Shown here piece by piece: positions 34,541 to 47,000 of a DNA stretch of 64,000 nucleotides. Where the stretch lies: NCBI GenBank assembly GCA_965233625.1, contig OZ247499.1, positions 2,294,001-2,358,000 on the forward strand, in the 5' to 3' direction. Source of the DNA: G965233625 sp965233625. Lineage in GTDB: Bacteria; Planctomycetota; Planctomycetia; Pirellulales; Pirellulaceae. A program made the translations under genes and the position numbers. The notes below the pieces were generated by a model. That model was not told the origin of the DNA. It saw only the letters and a program-made list of their open reading frames with translations, and made no database searches. Each line of letters begins with the position of its first letter. Positions within the stretch are counted from its first letter, which is position 1.

Positions 34541-36264
34541 GCAGCAGCGCCGCATCGCCGCCAGAAACTCCCTCCGTTTCCACGCCCGCCAACGGTTTTT
34601 TCGCACACCTGGAAGAACTGCTTGAAAGGGCGGGCGAATATCTCAACCCGATTCTGGTCAAAGAAGCCCGGCAGTCGCTCAAGAGCATGCAGTTTGTGAT
34701 TACGTTCACACTGCTCATGCTGTGCGGCTGGGCGTGGACCATTCTGGCGCTGGGCGTCGCCTACGCGAATCTGCACAACACAATCTACTACTACCCGCTT
34801 GGCCCGGTTGTGATGGGCGGATACTGCGTGATCCTCGTGCTGCCCATGATGATCGTCGTACCGTTCACCGCGTTCCGTTCGCTGGCTGCTGAGCGTGAAG
34901 ACGGCACCTACGAGTTGCTCTGCATTACCACCCTCACGGCGCGGCAGATTGTTACCGGGAAGCTTGGCAGCGCCGTTTTACAGATGATCGTTTACTATTC
35001 CGCTTTGTCGCCCTGTATCGCGTTCACCTATTTGCTGCGCGGTATCGACATTATTTCGATCATGCTGGTGCTGGGACACGGTTTTATTATCTCTTTGCTG
35101 CTGGCGTCGTTTGCCTTGCTGGTCGCCACGGCATGCCGTAGCACCATGTGGCAGGTGCTGCTGTCGATCCTGCTGTTAATCGGTCTGCTGGTTGTTGCTG
35201 TCGCCAGCGCGTGGGTGGCAGTCGCCTACATGGTGGAAGTCGTGCAATCGCAGACGCTGATTGACGAGCCGGAATTCTGGATGGCCAATCTATCCTACGC
35301 CATGTTCGCGGTGTCGTTCATCGTGCTGTTTATCCTGGCTTCGGCCGCGCAACTTAGCTTTGAAAGCGACAACCGTTCCACCAGTCTGCGTATCTGCATG
35401 CTAGGGCAGCAACTGCTGATCTTTGGCTGGTGGGCCTATGTCTGGATAAGAGCGGACACAGAAGAACCTCTGTATTTCCTCCTGTCGTTCAGTGCAGTTT
35501 ACTGGATGCTGATGGGTGGAATTATGATTAGCGAAACCGGTGAACTTTCGCCCCGTGTGCGGCGCCAGCTTCCGCAGACTGCCCTGGGAAGGTCCATCTT
35601 TCAGTGGTTCAATCCTGGATCAGCCGTGGGCTACATGCTCGCTATTGTCACCACTTTGGGTATCTGCATTACCACGTTTTTGGTCGCTGAGAGCGCCTGG
35701 ATTCTTAACTTAGAAGGCTACCTGACGTTCGGCGGCGGTGCGGAAGATAGCAGAATCCGCCAGTTTGCGATCCTCACATTTTTCTATGTGGCAGCGTATC
35801 TAGGCGTCTCGCGTCTTATTGTGGTGCTGATCCGTCAGAAGATTGAGGTCACGCTGTTTCTCTCGTTTGCCATCACTTTTCTGTTAAGCATCTCCGGAGC
35901 GATTTTCCCGTTCCTGGTGGACCTGGTCGCCCGCGACTTTGGCGTGCCGCAGTACGGCTTAGTCCACATCACAAACTGGGCCTTCACTCTCACCGAGTGC
36001 GCGGATAAAGGAATCTTCGGACCAATCTCGTTTTCTGCCGCTGGACCGCCAACTTACAACTTAAACGGTTGCCTGATCATTGCCGGCTCTTCGTTAATCA
36101 TCTTCCTTAACGTGCTGCTGGGAACGGATGAATTTGTGGAAGAAAGAGAGGCAACCCCCGCACGCGTCCAGGAAGACGAAATTGAACTACACCCTCAACT
36201 GGGGCCTGATCCCAACGCCCCGCAGAACCCATGGGACATCGAAGATCCTGAGACGGGTGTCTGA
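34537..36264 (+). CDS. ABC-2 type transporter permease
   Basis: A 575-residue integral membrane protein. About 12 hydrophobic segments follow an N-terminal cytoplasmic region of roughly 45 residues, and the last 35 residues are acidic (EEREATPARVQEDEIE). The sequence EDGTYELLCITTLTARQIVTGK (about 115-136) is the coupling-helix region typical of ABC-2 permeases. It overlaps the ATPase gene by four bases, so they are cotranslated. It is last in the four-gene export operon. Confidence 0.9.
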   Translation: MSSSAASPPETPSVSTPANGFFAHLEELLERAGEYLNPILVKEARQSLKSMQFVITFTLLMLCGWAWTILALGVAYANLHNTIYYYPLGPVVMGGYCVILVLPMMIVVPFTAFRSLAAEREDGTYELLCITTLTARQIVTGKLGSAVLQMIVYYSALSPCIAFTYLLRGIDIISIMLVLGHGFIISLLLASFALLVATACRSTMWQVLLSILLLIGLLVVAVASAWVAVAYMVEVVQSQTLIDEPEFWMANLSYAMFAVSFIVLFILASAAQLSFESDNRSTSLRICMLGQQLLIFGWWAYVWIRADTEEPLYFLLSFSAVYWMLMGGIMISETGELSPRVRRQLPQTALGRSIFQWFNPGSAVGYMLAIVTTLGICITTFLVAESAWILNLEGYLTFGGGAEDSRIRQFAILTFFYVAAYLGVSRLIVVLIRQKIEVTLFLSFAITFLLSISGAIFPFLVDLVARDFGVPQYGLVHITNWAFTLTECADKGIFGPISFSAAGPPTYNLNGCLIIAGSSLIIFLNVLLGTDEFVEEREATPARVQEDEIELHPQLGPDPNAPQNPWDIEDPETGV

Positions 36265-36324
36265 ACATCGTTGACTTTTCATGCTATCAGGCCGCTGTGA
36301 TGCTTCGCACAACTCTTACGAAGT

Positions 36325-36350
36325 GCTACACTGACATATAGAAATGTAGC
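36325..36350. promoter_or_regulatory. Candidate operator for the ArsR-type repressor
   Basis: GCTACA (36325-36330) and TGTAGC (36345-36350) are a perfect inverted repeat with a 14-base spacer that contains CATATAG, an AT core like those in ArsR/SmtB operators. It lies 98 bases upstream of the repressor gene, so it could be autoregulatory. This is inferred from symmetry and position only. Confidence 0.4.
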
Positions 36351-36448
36351 AGAATTTGTACAAGAAGCCGGTCAAAAGAGGCAACGCAAAACCCTGACAC
36401 TCAGCGCGTGGCGACGTTCTGGGGCAGCATCACGCGGAGGTGTTTTAG

Positions 36449-36775
36449 ATGGGAAATAAAGATACACCGTTGCAACTTTCCACCATGGAGTCACTCTCAC
36501 AGGCAGCAGAGTGCCTGAAGACCATCGGTCATCCCCACCGGCTAATGATGCTGCAAATGCTGCGACAAGGCGCCTTCACCGTCGGCGAACTTGCGGAACA
36601 ATGCGGCGTGGCAAGCCCGATTGCTTCCACCCACCTTCGCCTGCTGCAACATTGTGGCTTTCTCAGTAGCCGCAAAGAAGGGCGCCGGACGTACTACGAA
36701 ATTGCAGAACCTCATCTCGAGAACATTCTCGACTGCATTGAAGGAAAATTCGGCGTTGAGACGGTCAAGAATTAA
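36449..36775 (+). CDS. ArsR-family helix-turn-helix repressor
   Basis: A 108-residue winged-helix protein with GGAGG eight bases before ATG 36449. HPHRLMMLQMLRQGAFTVGELAEQCGVASPIASTHLRLLQHCGFLSSRKEGRRTYY is the ArsR DNA-binding fold; the wing is at RKEGRRTYYEI. The classic metal site ELCVC in the recognition-helix region is replaced by ELAEQC, so metal sensing by that site is not supported. Other cysteines (AECLKTIG, LQHCGF, LDCIEG) are present. It follows the ABC export operon on the same strand after a 184-base gap, then faces the convergent glycosyltransferase gene; what it controls is not clear. Confidence 0.86.
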   Translation: MGNKDTPLQLSTMESLSQAAECLKTIGHPHRLMMLQMLRQGAFTVGELAEQCGVASPIASTHLRLLQHCGFLSSRKEGRRTYYEIAEPHLENILDCIEGKFGVETVKN

Positions 36776-36815
36776 CGCCGTCGCTCGTTCGCTTCGTGAA
36801 TGTTCCGCGCCGTGT

Positions 36816-38078
36816 TCAAAGGGAATGACCTGCCGGCTGTGATTCTGCCTCATAGCGTTTGTACTCTTGCAGACGTATCTCCCAAGGCGACTTAATTTCG
36901 TAACAGACGCCGCGCCAGGTGACCCGCCGCATCATCATCGCGCCGGCCAACGCCAACGGATACAACACCTGGATCACGGGAATCGCCAGCAGCAGGCTCA
37001 GCCATGCGCGAGGTGTCAGCCAGCGGGCCATCTCACCGCGGCGGGCCATCTGCATTCTCACGCAGTATTCCATCGCGCCCAGAATGCTGAACAACCCGGC
37101 GAAATAGCAGACGGTTACAGCCACAGTAAATGCCGCCAGCATCCAAGCATGGACCAGGGTGAAATAAAGGAACAATACGGCTGCCGCCAGCGGAACCACC
37201 GGCACTAGCAGGCCGTGCAGGACGACAAGCGGCCAACCGGGATGATATAGCCTGGCGGTCAATAGCTGGCGGCACACCCACGAGAAGTATCCCGTGAGAT
37301 CGCAGGACTCGCGGTTGATCATCATCACCGGCGGGGCGAATTGCAGCTTCAGCCCACGCGTCCGCAGCATTTGCAGGAGCATGGTGTCTTCGCAGAAAGC
37401 CTTGCTCCACCGCTTAGGGAGTTCCAATTGCCGTATCGTGCTGCGACGTATCGCCAGCGATCCGCCCCAGGCAACACTCAACAGATGCATCTGTATGATC
37501 GCCGCGCAGTTCCAGTAGTATCGGACCGCTGCTGCGACGGACGGGCAAGAGGGCATGAACCAGCGGTGACCGGTAACCGCCGCCGTTTCCGCATCCGCCA
37601 GCGGCGCCGTCAATTCGCGTAGCCAGGTGGCATGCGGCGTGGCGTCTGCATCGAGCAGCGCGACAACTTCCACATCCTCCGGGAGATTCGCCTCAGCCTG
37701 AATCAGACTGCTGCACTTCAAGCTGCAAGACGGCAGCGGCGCCTTCAGGCATTCCACCTCCACATGCGAAACGTCCGCAACCTCCGCAAGCGTTTCTTTG
37801 ACGACCTCCATCGCCGGGTCGAGCGCATGATCGACGATAATCTTCACCTGAAAATCAGGATAATCCTGCGTTACCGCTCCGCGGATACAATCCTTGGTAA
37901 ACGGGTCGGCGCCACGCAGGCAGATGATAATCGCCGCACGCGGATGCGTAGATTCCGGCTGGTGTGTGTCCGTGCGAAGCGCCCGCAGCATCCGCCAGCT
38001 CATCCAAGCCTGAATGACAAAGTAGCCAGACAGCACAACGGCAAAGCAAATCGCCAATAAAGTTTGACCATCTGACAT
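36816..38078 (-). CDS. Membrane-bound family 2 glycosyltransferase, coupled to the PKS
   Basis: The protein has 420 residues from ATG 38076-38078, 11 bases after the stop of the giant PKS gene. A transmembrane helix near the N-terminus (TLLAICFAVVLSGYFVIQAW), a GT2 domain (about 45-270) and three to four further hydrophobic helices (about 280-400) are visible. Catalytic motifs: LLDADATPH (DxD, Asp143-Asp145) and FCEDTML (Glu230-Asp231). The segment where (Q/R)xxRW is expected reads VCRQLLTARLYH, without the canonical RW. The topology and motifs resemble ceramide glucosyltransferase-like enzymes. It may glycosylate a lipid, most simply the product of the preceding PKS, but the acceptor is inferred. 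No Shine-Dalgarno sequence is visible, so translation is probably coupled. Confidence 0.85.
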   Translation of the reverse strand: MSDGQTLLAICFAVVLSGYFVIQAWMSWRMLRALRTDTHQPESTHPRAAIIICLRGADPFTKDCIRGAVTQDYPDFQVKIIVDHALDPAMEVVKETLAEVADVSHVEVECLKAPLPSCSLKCSSLIQAEANLPEDVEVVALLDADATPHATWLRELTAPLADAETAAVTGHRWFMPSCPSVAAAVRYYWNCAAIIQMHLLSVAWGGSLAIRRSTIRQLELPKRWSKAFCEDTMLLQMLRTRGLKLQFAPPVMMINRESCDLTGYFSWVCRQLLTARLYHPGWPLVVLHGLLVPVVPLAAAVLFLYFTLVHAWMLAAFTVAVTVCYFAGLFSILGAMEYCVRMQMARRGEMARWLTPRAWLSLLLAIPVIQVLYPLALAGAMMMRRVTWRGVCYEIKSPWEIRLQEYKRYEAESQPAGHSL

Positions 38079-38089
38079 GAAACGTATGC

Positions 38090-41000
38090 TTACGCTTTCG
38101 TCCTTGGCGTTGTCGCCATGAATCCAGACTTCACAAAATAATTGAAGTACACCCAAAGCAGCGACGTGTCCGCGGCGGGGCATTCGATGCCGCTTCCCGC
38201 CAGGGCTTGCAGCGTGTTATGCGGCTGAAAGACGGGGTGCACCGCGGTGGTATTCTCCCGCTTCCCATCCAGCACGCGCGGGGCAAGTGTATCGATAAGC
38301 GGCCGCAGCGAACCGCCGTCTTCCATCGTCGCGGCGAATTGCACGACCCGGTCCCGCCACTTGGCGTAGCTGGTTACATCCAGTTCGTCATAATTCTCAG
38401 ACAGCCAGTCGGCGAACAATTCCGAATCAAGCGGCTCTGGATTGGTGAGCAGAAAAGTCTGGTTCGCCGCTGCATCCTGCTGCACGAGCGCGACGATCGA
38501 CCTCGCAACATAGTCAACTGGCGTCAAGTCAAACGCTGCATCCCGCCGTGGCGCGGAGCCAACTTCAACACACAGCCGCACCAGCGAATGGAGCAGATCG
38601 CCGGTGTTCGCCATGCCCGTCTGGCTGTGGCCGGTAATGTGACCCGGCCGGTAAACCGTAACCGGCAGTCCCCGCTCACGAGCGGCGCCGAGCAGTTTCT
38701 CCGAAACCCACTTCGTCTGCGAGTAGCCATGCAACAGCGTTTCGGCGGGCGGCAATTCGCTTGACTCGCTGACAGCTTCGCCCCGGTTGTGCGCCGCAGT
38801 GTGCACCGTAAAAGTCGACACATAATGCAGCGGTTTCGCGGCGCCGCCATGGCAGGCCAGTTTTAGTATCTCCCGCGTGCCGTCTACATTCACTTGCCGC
38901 AGTGCTTCGTAAGGCAGTGACAGGTTCACGCTGGCTGCATTATGCAGAACCATATCCGCCGAGGCGGCGAGTTGTTCGAACGCAGATTCTGACAGCCCCA
39001 ACCGTGGCAGCGAGATATCCGCCGGGATAGCGGACACGTGGTCTGCGAATTCCGCATTCAGTCCCAGTGACAGAACATTGTCACGGATCCGCTGCATGCC
39101 GTCACCAGCGTCGCCTGCACGGACGGGGCAAATAATGTCGTAGGCCGTCTCCCGCAATAATTCATCCAGCAGGAACGCGCCTAGGAATCCTGTTGCCCCC
39201 GTGAGAACCAGACGCTGCGGCGTTCGTTCCCAAACGGTCACACCAGGCTGAACATCCGGCTCTAGACAACACTCCGCATCAAAGTCAACCGTCGTTGCCG
39301 GTCGCATACGGATACGCGGCAGATTGGCGGGCGGCGGCTTCACATCGCTTATTCCCGCGTGCAACTTCTGCAGCTCACTGTCGGGTTGACGGCAAGCCTG
39401 CTCAAGAACCTGTAAGAAGCGGGCCGTTAGCTGCCCTGTTGTTTCTTCATCATAAAACCGCGAGTCGCAGACCCAACCGCCGTGGATCTCTCCATCGCAG
39501 AGCAGCATTTCAAGATGCAGCGGGGCGCCGTTGTTGTTTGATAAAGGAGTTCGCAGTTGCACGATAAGGTCGCCCACCGTTTCACCCACCGGCAGGTCAC
39601 AGGCCAACGGCGATTCGCACCAGTTGAACGTCGCCGTGTACATTCCCGATAGACCGAAGCGACTTCGACCATCCACTTCAATCCGCTGCTGATCAAATGC
39701 ATCGCCGTGACGGACTGCCGCTTCCAACGACCGCATAGTTATCTGCAGGAATTCAGCAAACGTCACGCTTTGTTGAAGCTGACTGCGGAAAGGCAGCACG
39801 CGATCAAGCGGACCCGCAACGCCCTGCAAAGCTGCGAGATCGCGGCCGTCGGCCGTCACGCCAAGCAGCAGATCGTCTTGCCGCGTAGCGATGTGCATGG
39901 CGACCTGGAAGGCTGCGAAAATCAGATCGCCTGGCGTCGCGTTCAGGCAAGCTGCCGACGATATCAGATCGTGCGTCAGATCCGCGTCTACGGCGAACGT
40001 AACCAGTTGCGGTCTAGCCTCCGCATGGTGACCTGATTGCGTAGAGACTGGTGCTTCTTCAAGCGTCTTCGTCCAGAATCCAGCCGCCTCCGACTGACCG
40101 TCAGGCGGATGACTTTCCCGCCAGGATAAATAATCGAGGTAATCAACGCGACTGCCCGCCTTGTAACTGTCGCCATTCTCTAAAGCACGATAAGTGTGCA
40201 GGAACTCTTCCAGCAAAATGCCGAGCGACGCACGATCCAGCAACGGCATTGCGCCTGCCAGCAGCAGATGACTCTCACTCTGTTCAACGGCTAGACCGAC
40301 GTGCAGCACATCGCCCTGCCCCAACTGAAATGGCTGCTGAAAGAATTCCGCTGCCTGCTGATCCATACATGTGGGGTCCAGTTGCTGAATCTTGACGCGG
40401 CGTTTATCAGCGACTTCCAGCCGCGGCGTTTCCCCCTCAACCACCATTGTTCGCAGCACCCGTTGCGATTGGGCCACACGCTCGACCGCCCGTTCCAGCG
40501 TCGCCGCGTTCAACGACTGGGTGACGATCGCGTGAAGGTTCACGTTGAAGCCGGAAGGATTCTGCTCCAGAAGGCGTTGTTGATGGCGTGCAACCGGGAA
40601 CTGACGGCCGAAGGTGTCAATCTTTGACAGTTGCCGGTCGTGGCTTGGCAAGGCGGAATCGCTGCTCGATTCTTCACCCGTCGCCGTTTTGGTGAGCGTT
40701 GCGAGCAGTTGTGCTGACAGCGTTTGAACATCCGGGCCGCTGAGGACATTTCCCATCGGAAACTTAATCGCCAGTTGCCCTTCCACCCGGTTCATCAGAT
40801 CGACGGCCATCAAAGAATCCAGGCCCAGACGCGTCAAAGGCGCCTGCCGGTCAACCTTCGACGCTTCAATACTGAACACGCCCGCGACTTGTTCAACCAG
40901 AAAATCTTCCAGCAAAGCCGCTCTTTCGTGCGTTGCTGCGGACAACACCCGTGTGCGGATCGACGCGCCGCTGTTGTCGCGGGCGCCATAACTTGTCACT

Positions 41001-44000
41001 GGCTTGTACAGCGGCGTGTTGGCAACCGCAGGGCTAAGACGCGAAAGCGTCTGCCAGTCTACACGGCTGGCAGCGACGACTTCGGTATCGAACATCAGAC
41101 TTTGCCCGAAGAACTCCGAGGCTTCGGACATGGAAAACGGCAGCAGCCCGATCTTCTCCAGATAAGCCGCTGTCTTCTGATTCCGCGCGACAAAACCGGC
41201 GCCGGACAGGGCTCCCCAGTTGATGGTCAACGCACACAAGCCCTGCGCCTTGCGATGCTCTGCAAGGGCGTCGAGAAAGGCGTTGCCTGCGTTGTAATTC
41301 GCCTGCCTGACGGCGCCCATCACATTGGAGAAGGACGAAAAACAGACAAAGTGCTCAAGCGCCAGATCGGCCGTCGCCCGGTGCAGATTCCAGGCGCCGA
41401 GCATCTTCGGATGCATGACCCGGTTGAATCTTTGTTCGTCCAAGGCCGTGACAAAATCGTCATCCAGCACCATGGCGCCGTGGACAACGCCTTTGAGGGG
41501 CGGCATTTTTGCGGAGATCTGCGCAAGCACATTTTCGACATCAGCGGCGGAGCTTACGTCGCCTCGCGTGTCGAGGATATTTACGCCGCGGTCGCGGAGC
41601 TGCTGCAACTGAGTCGCCGCTTCGCCATGCGGACCGCTGCGGCTCATCACCACGATATTCCGCGCGCCATGCTCCGCCATCCACTGCACCAGCTTCAGAC
41701 CGAAACCGCTGGTCCCGCCGGTCACCAGATAGCTGACACCCGGCCGCAGCAGGTGCGGCTCTTGCGTGCAGGCGCCGATGCGAATGCGATCGACTTCAAA
41801 CGACAGCACATTCTTGCCGCTATGCTTCCCCTGCGCCATCATGCGGAAGGCGTCGGCAGCTTCAGCTACGGGATAGGTGCGATGTGGCAGCGGCTGGTAA
41901 TCACCTGATGCAAACCGCTCGTGCAATTCGTAAAAGAGCCGTGCGATAAATGCAGGTTTCTTCTCGATGTGTTGAGCGAGGTCGATAACAAAATAAGAGA
42001 TGTTGTCTTTCAGCGCTGCGAGTCCGAACTTCGCATTCTGATAGATGTCGACTTTGCCAATTTCCAGAAACCGCCCGAATGGAGCCAGCACGGAAAAACT
42101 CTTAGGAATGAACTCGCCCGCCAGCGAATTCAGCACGATGTCTACGCCGTTGCCTCCGGTCGCCTGCCGGATCTGATCGGCGAATTCGACCGTGCGTGAA
42201 TTCATCACATGCGTGATTCCCATATCACGCAACATCTGCCGTTTCTCCGGCGTTCCCGCCGTAGCGAAAATCTCCAGCCCCAGGTTGCGGGCAATCTGCA
42301 CTGCGGCCTGGCCGACGCCGCCGGTTGCCGCGTGAATAAGGATCGATTCCCCTTCGCACGCACGCGCTAGATGTTCGATGGCATAGTAGGCGGTTAGAAA
42401 GACAGTAGGCAGCGTGGCAGCCTGCTCGAAGGAAACGCCGGGCGGAACCGGGAAGGTCATCCGCGCATCGACGGTTGTATGAGACGCGAAACAACGTGGC
42501 GCCATGCCAGCAACACGGTCGCCCGCTTGCAACGTTGTAACCTTCTCACCCGTACAGAGAACCACACCCGCGAAGTCATCGCCCAGCCACAACCTATCAA
42601 TCGGATCGCCGGGATAAATGCCCAGCGCTTTCATCACGTCGCGGAAGTTAATTCCCGCTGCCTTGACTTCGACTTCTATTTCATGCGGACCCGGCGCGCG
42701 GCGCACGGTTTCGTTGAGCGATAGATTCGCCAGACTGCCCGGCTGACTTGTCTGCAGCCGGTACGGATTGTCCGCGATTGCATCCTTGTCGATCTCTGTG
42801 GTGCGGTGCGGAATATTCTCGGGCGCAATAGGCCGCAGGCGATTCACATAGCGTTGATCATCGCGTACTGCGACTTCTAATTCTTCGCTGGCAGCAAGAA
42901 TTTCGTCTGCCAGCATGGCAGCTTCATAACGACCTGGATTCTGCTCAAGGTCAATCAACGTGGCTTGATAATCTGCGTGCTCGTTATTGAGCACGCGCAC
43001 AAGCCCCAGCAATGGCGCCGCCGCTAGACCGTTAAGCTTGTCTCCTGGAACAACTGCCCGCGAATCGCGGGTGATGAAGTATAAACGCGGCGTGTCTTCT
43101 TCGTAGCGGTTTTGCAACGCCTGAACCAGACGCATTGCATCCAGCACGCCCGTCTGTTGCTGATCTTCAAGTCCGGCTGCGTTCAGAGAGTTAGCGGCCG
43201 GGTGATCTAAACAACGGCAGTGGATAATTGCACGGGGGGGCTGTGTTTGAAAGCATTCCTGCGAAAAAAGTTGCTCGTAGCCATCGGCATTCGCATCGAT
43301 TTGAAACGCCCCGGAGTTTGGCTCCTGCGACGCATTGCCTAACTGCGCGGTAATGACCGTCTCGCCCCGGCGGCGTAATTCTTCAGCGAGATGCTGACCG
43401 GCGCCGTTTTGATCTTGAATAACCAGCAATGGCGCCATTGCTTTGGCACTGTCAGACGCCGCGGTTGTTTGTTGATTTCCGTCGGCAGCGGCTCCTGCAA
43501 GACCAGGCGCCTGGGCGATAAATACCGCTTGTTCCGCTTCTGCATCGTCGGGAGAGCAGATGAAGGATTGCACCTGCCGGAAGCCACTCTCTGCCAATAA
43601 GGCTTCCCAAGAATCCCGGTCCAGCAGTGGCGACTGCGAACGCAGCTCGCGGTCCGTCATCCGCCACCAGCCGTTGAGCAGTCCGAAGGTGTTGTCCCAA
43701 ACAGGGCGTGGGCGGACCACTTCCAGAAATACCAGCAGACCATCTTCCGCCAGATAACCGGCCAGGTTGGCCAGCGTTTTCCGCAGGTCGCGCGTTGCGT
43801 GCAAGACGTTGGTCGCCAGAACCATGTCGCACGAATTTGTCGGCAACTGCTGGGCGCCCGGCTGTTTCTCGATATCCAGTTGATGGAATTCCATGAACGG
43901 ATATTCCGCAAACTGCTTCTGCGCCGTTGCCAGAAAGGCCGGACTAACGTCGGTGAAGTGGTATTCGCACTGGTCGTGCGGCAAGTGCGGAAGCAGTTCC

Positions 44001-47000
44001 CGCGTCAACGATCCCGTACCGGCGCCAACTTCCAGCACCCGCAGCGTCCGCCGCTCCGGCAATTTGGAACTAGCGGCGTGAACTACTTCCTGCAACAGAC
44101 TCGCATAAACGGGAAAGTCGCCGGCTGTGGTGTAGAAGTCTTCCAGCAGATCGTTGGCGCCGTCCGGAAAAAGAAGATCCACCGCGCTGGCCGATCCCCG
44201 CAGCACATCCGCCAGATGACCGGCCACCTGCTGCACAAGCCGTATTTCCGACGCGAATGGCGTAAAGTCGCGACGCAAATTTTCAAGCTTCGCGTCGACA
44301 CTCCGTCGTTGCATCGGCTGCGAAACGCTGAACACGTCTGCCGACCGCGTTAACAGTCCGCCTTCGCAGAGCCAGTTCAGATTGGCTTCCGTCAACCGCC
44401 GGTGCTGGTAGGAAATACGCAGACGCTCGACCACGTCACGCGCAGCAAAGTGCTGTCCCGGCTGGTAGTCCCAGCCAAGGTCCAGAAACGCATTCTGAAC
44501 AAGTTGCAGCACAACCTGCTGCATGACGGGCATGAACTGTTCGTAGTAGCGATGTAGGTCCCGCCCGGCGTAGGCCTGTTTTGCGACTGGTCTGACAGCT
44601 TCGATAAGTTCTTGTGTCTGAGGGAAATTGCAGGCGCCTTCCACGCCGCTGCCACGCAACCGCTGCTTGACGAACTGGAACTGATACAGGCAGTTTTCAA
44701 TATCGTCGTGTGACTTTTTCAGTTCCCGCCGCGTTGTTTCAAAACCGCGGATGTCGGCAATGCGGTTGCCTGCTTCATCGTGAAGCAGCAGGTCCGCCAC
44801 GATCGTCTGCTCACTTTCGCGCAGAAGCATCGCGTGCACGCGCAGCCGGCTTGGAATCTCACTCGCATACAGCCTGACACGTTGCATCGCGGCTGGCAGA
44901 TAGAAGTGTTCCCGCGGGTCGGCTGAAGCTGGGATCGTCTGCAAGCCGCGCGCAGCCTGCACGCAGGCGTCGAGCACGGTTGGATGCAGATGATAACGCG
45001 AAGCCTCCGCCCCTATCTCCGGCGGTACTGAAATATCGGCGACGGCCTCTCCGGTTGAACGGTACAGCTTCTGCAGAAGCGAAAACTTTGGCCCGAACTG
45101 ATAGCCGCTGGCGGCGAACTCCTGATAGATGTCTTCATGCCCCGAGGTCTGTTGCATCCGCCCGCAAATGCTTTCAAAGTCGCAGCGACCGGGCGGCTGT
45201 TCGATGGGCAGCAGCACCAGGCGGCCGCGTGCGTGCAGGGTCCAATCGACGTTGTCGATTGTGGTGAGGATGCTGAATTGCTTCAGTTCTGAATCGTACG
45301 TTATCTGCGCCGCAACTGCCTCGCCGGCGTTAATGAAGATCGCTTGCAGAATCTTCAGATCTTCGACAACGTACGGTTCATTGGGAAAAAGCTCACGCGC
45401 GATGGCGGACCCGATTTCGGCGTAACCTGCAGCGGGGAAAACGACACCATCCCACATCTTGTGGTCTTCCAGATACGTCTGCACCCGTGCGTCGAACGAT
45501 ACCCGCCAGGTCGGGTGGGCATCGTGACTACGCTGCCCCAATAGGGGATGCACTTCTGGCAGCGTTCTCCCTGCCGGGCCGCTTGGCTCCACCCAGTAGG
45601 TTTCGCGTTGCCAGGGATATGCCGGCAAAGAAAGATGCTTCCGGCTGCCGCCGGTTATCGCCCGCCAGTCAAGATCCAAGCCCGCAAAGTGCAGCCGCGC
45701 GGCGGTGGCCAACATCTCGTGCTGCTCACAGCCAGTGCGTTTGACGCTATGGAACACCTGTCCGTTACTACCCGCGTCGGCAATGCACTGCTGCATGGAA
45801 CTACGCAGAGACGGATGCGGCCCGAGTTCTAAAAAGGCCGTTTCACCTTCGCCCAGCAGATGACTCATTGCCGGAGCGAAAAGCACGGGCTGCCTGACAT
45901 TCCGCCACCAGTACAGGGCATCCAGTTTCTCCCCGTTCAGCCGCGCGCCGGTGACCGAAGACACGAAGGGAATCACTCCGCGTTGTGGTTCAATTCCGGC
46001 AAGCGACTCTAGAAGCTCCTGCCTGATGGAATCCATCTGACATGTATGAAAAGCGAAATTCACCGGCAACACGCGATGAAACACACCCTCTTCGCGAAGC
46101 CGGCCAGCAAGCTCCTGGATACTTTCAGCATTACCGCCCAAGGTGACCAGCTGCGGGCTGTTCACGGCCGTGATCTCGACGCCCGCGCCGGCAATCATCT
46201 CGCGGGCGGTTTCCGGCGCAACGCCCACCGCCATCATCGCGCCCGACGATGTCTGTTGCTGTAGTCGGCTGCGGTGATAGATAACGCGGACCGCATCCTG
46301 CAAGGAATAAACGCCCGCTGCATACGCGGCAGCGACCTCGCCAACGCTGTGCCCGGTGGTTTGCGAAGGCGTGACGCCCCACGATTCCCACAGCTTGGTG
46401 AGTCCCACCTGCATCGCGAAAATGGCAGGCTGCGCAATATCGGTGCGGTTGATCTGCGAGGCATCTTCGCCCTTGCCCATCTCCGCCAGCAGAGACCACC
46501 CGGCCAGCTTATGCAGCAAGGTGTCAACTTCTGTCACAGCTTTTTTGAATACAGGCTCTGTACGAAGCAACCTCTGCCCCATGCCCCACCACTGCGGCCC
46601 CTGTCCGGTGTACACAAAAGAAAGTGACGAGACTTTGTCGCCCGATTCGCCAGCGGCGGCGCACGGCGTTTCTTCACCTATCAGCCATTGATCGATTGCC
46701 TCGCGCAGCTGCGCGTGATTTTCGCCCTGCACCGCGAGCCAGTGCGGGTGCTGCTCTTTGTGAGTGGCAGAAGTGAAACACACATCGCCCAGCGGCGCAC
46801 CGCTATCCCGCAGGAAATCCCGATAAGCCGCAGCGTAGGCGCGAAGCGCTGGTTCGCTGCGGGCGGAGACTGGCAGCAGGAAGGGCCGCGAGTTGCCGGC
46901 TGAATGACGGGCGCCATTGCTGGACACACCATTATTTTGCGACGCTCCATTCCCTTGCAGATGCAAGGCGCCGTTCGCATCAGGTGCTTGCTTTGTTGCG

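Noticed and set aside
40724..41908. Plus-strand 394-codon ORF opposite the PKS ketoreductase and ACP
   Set aside because: Long antisense frames are common in GC-rich genes; residues are random-like and the sense frame is unambiguous.
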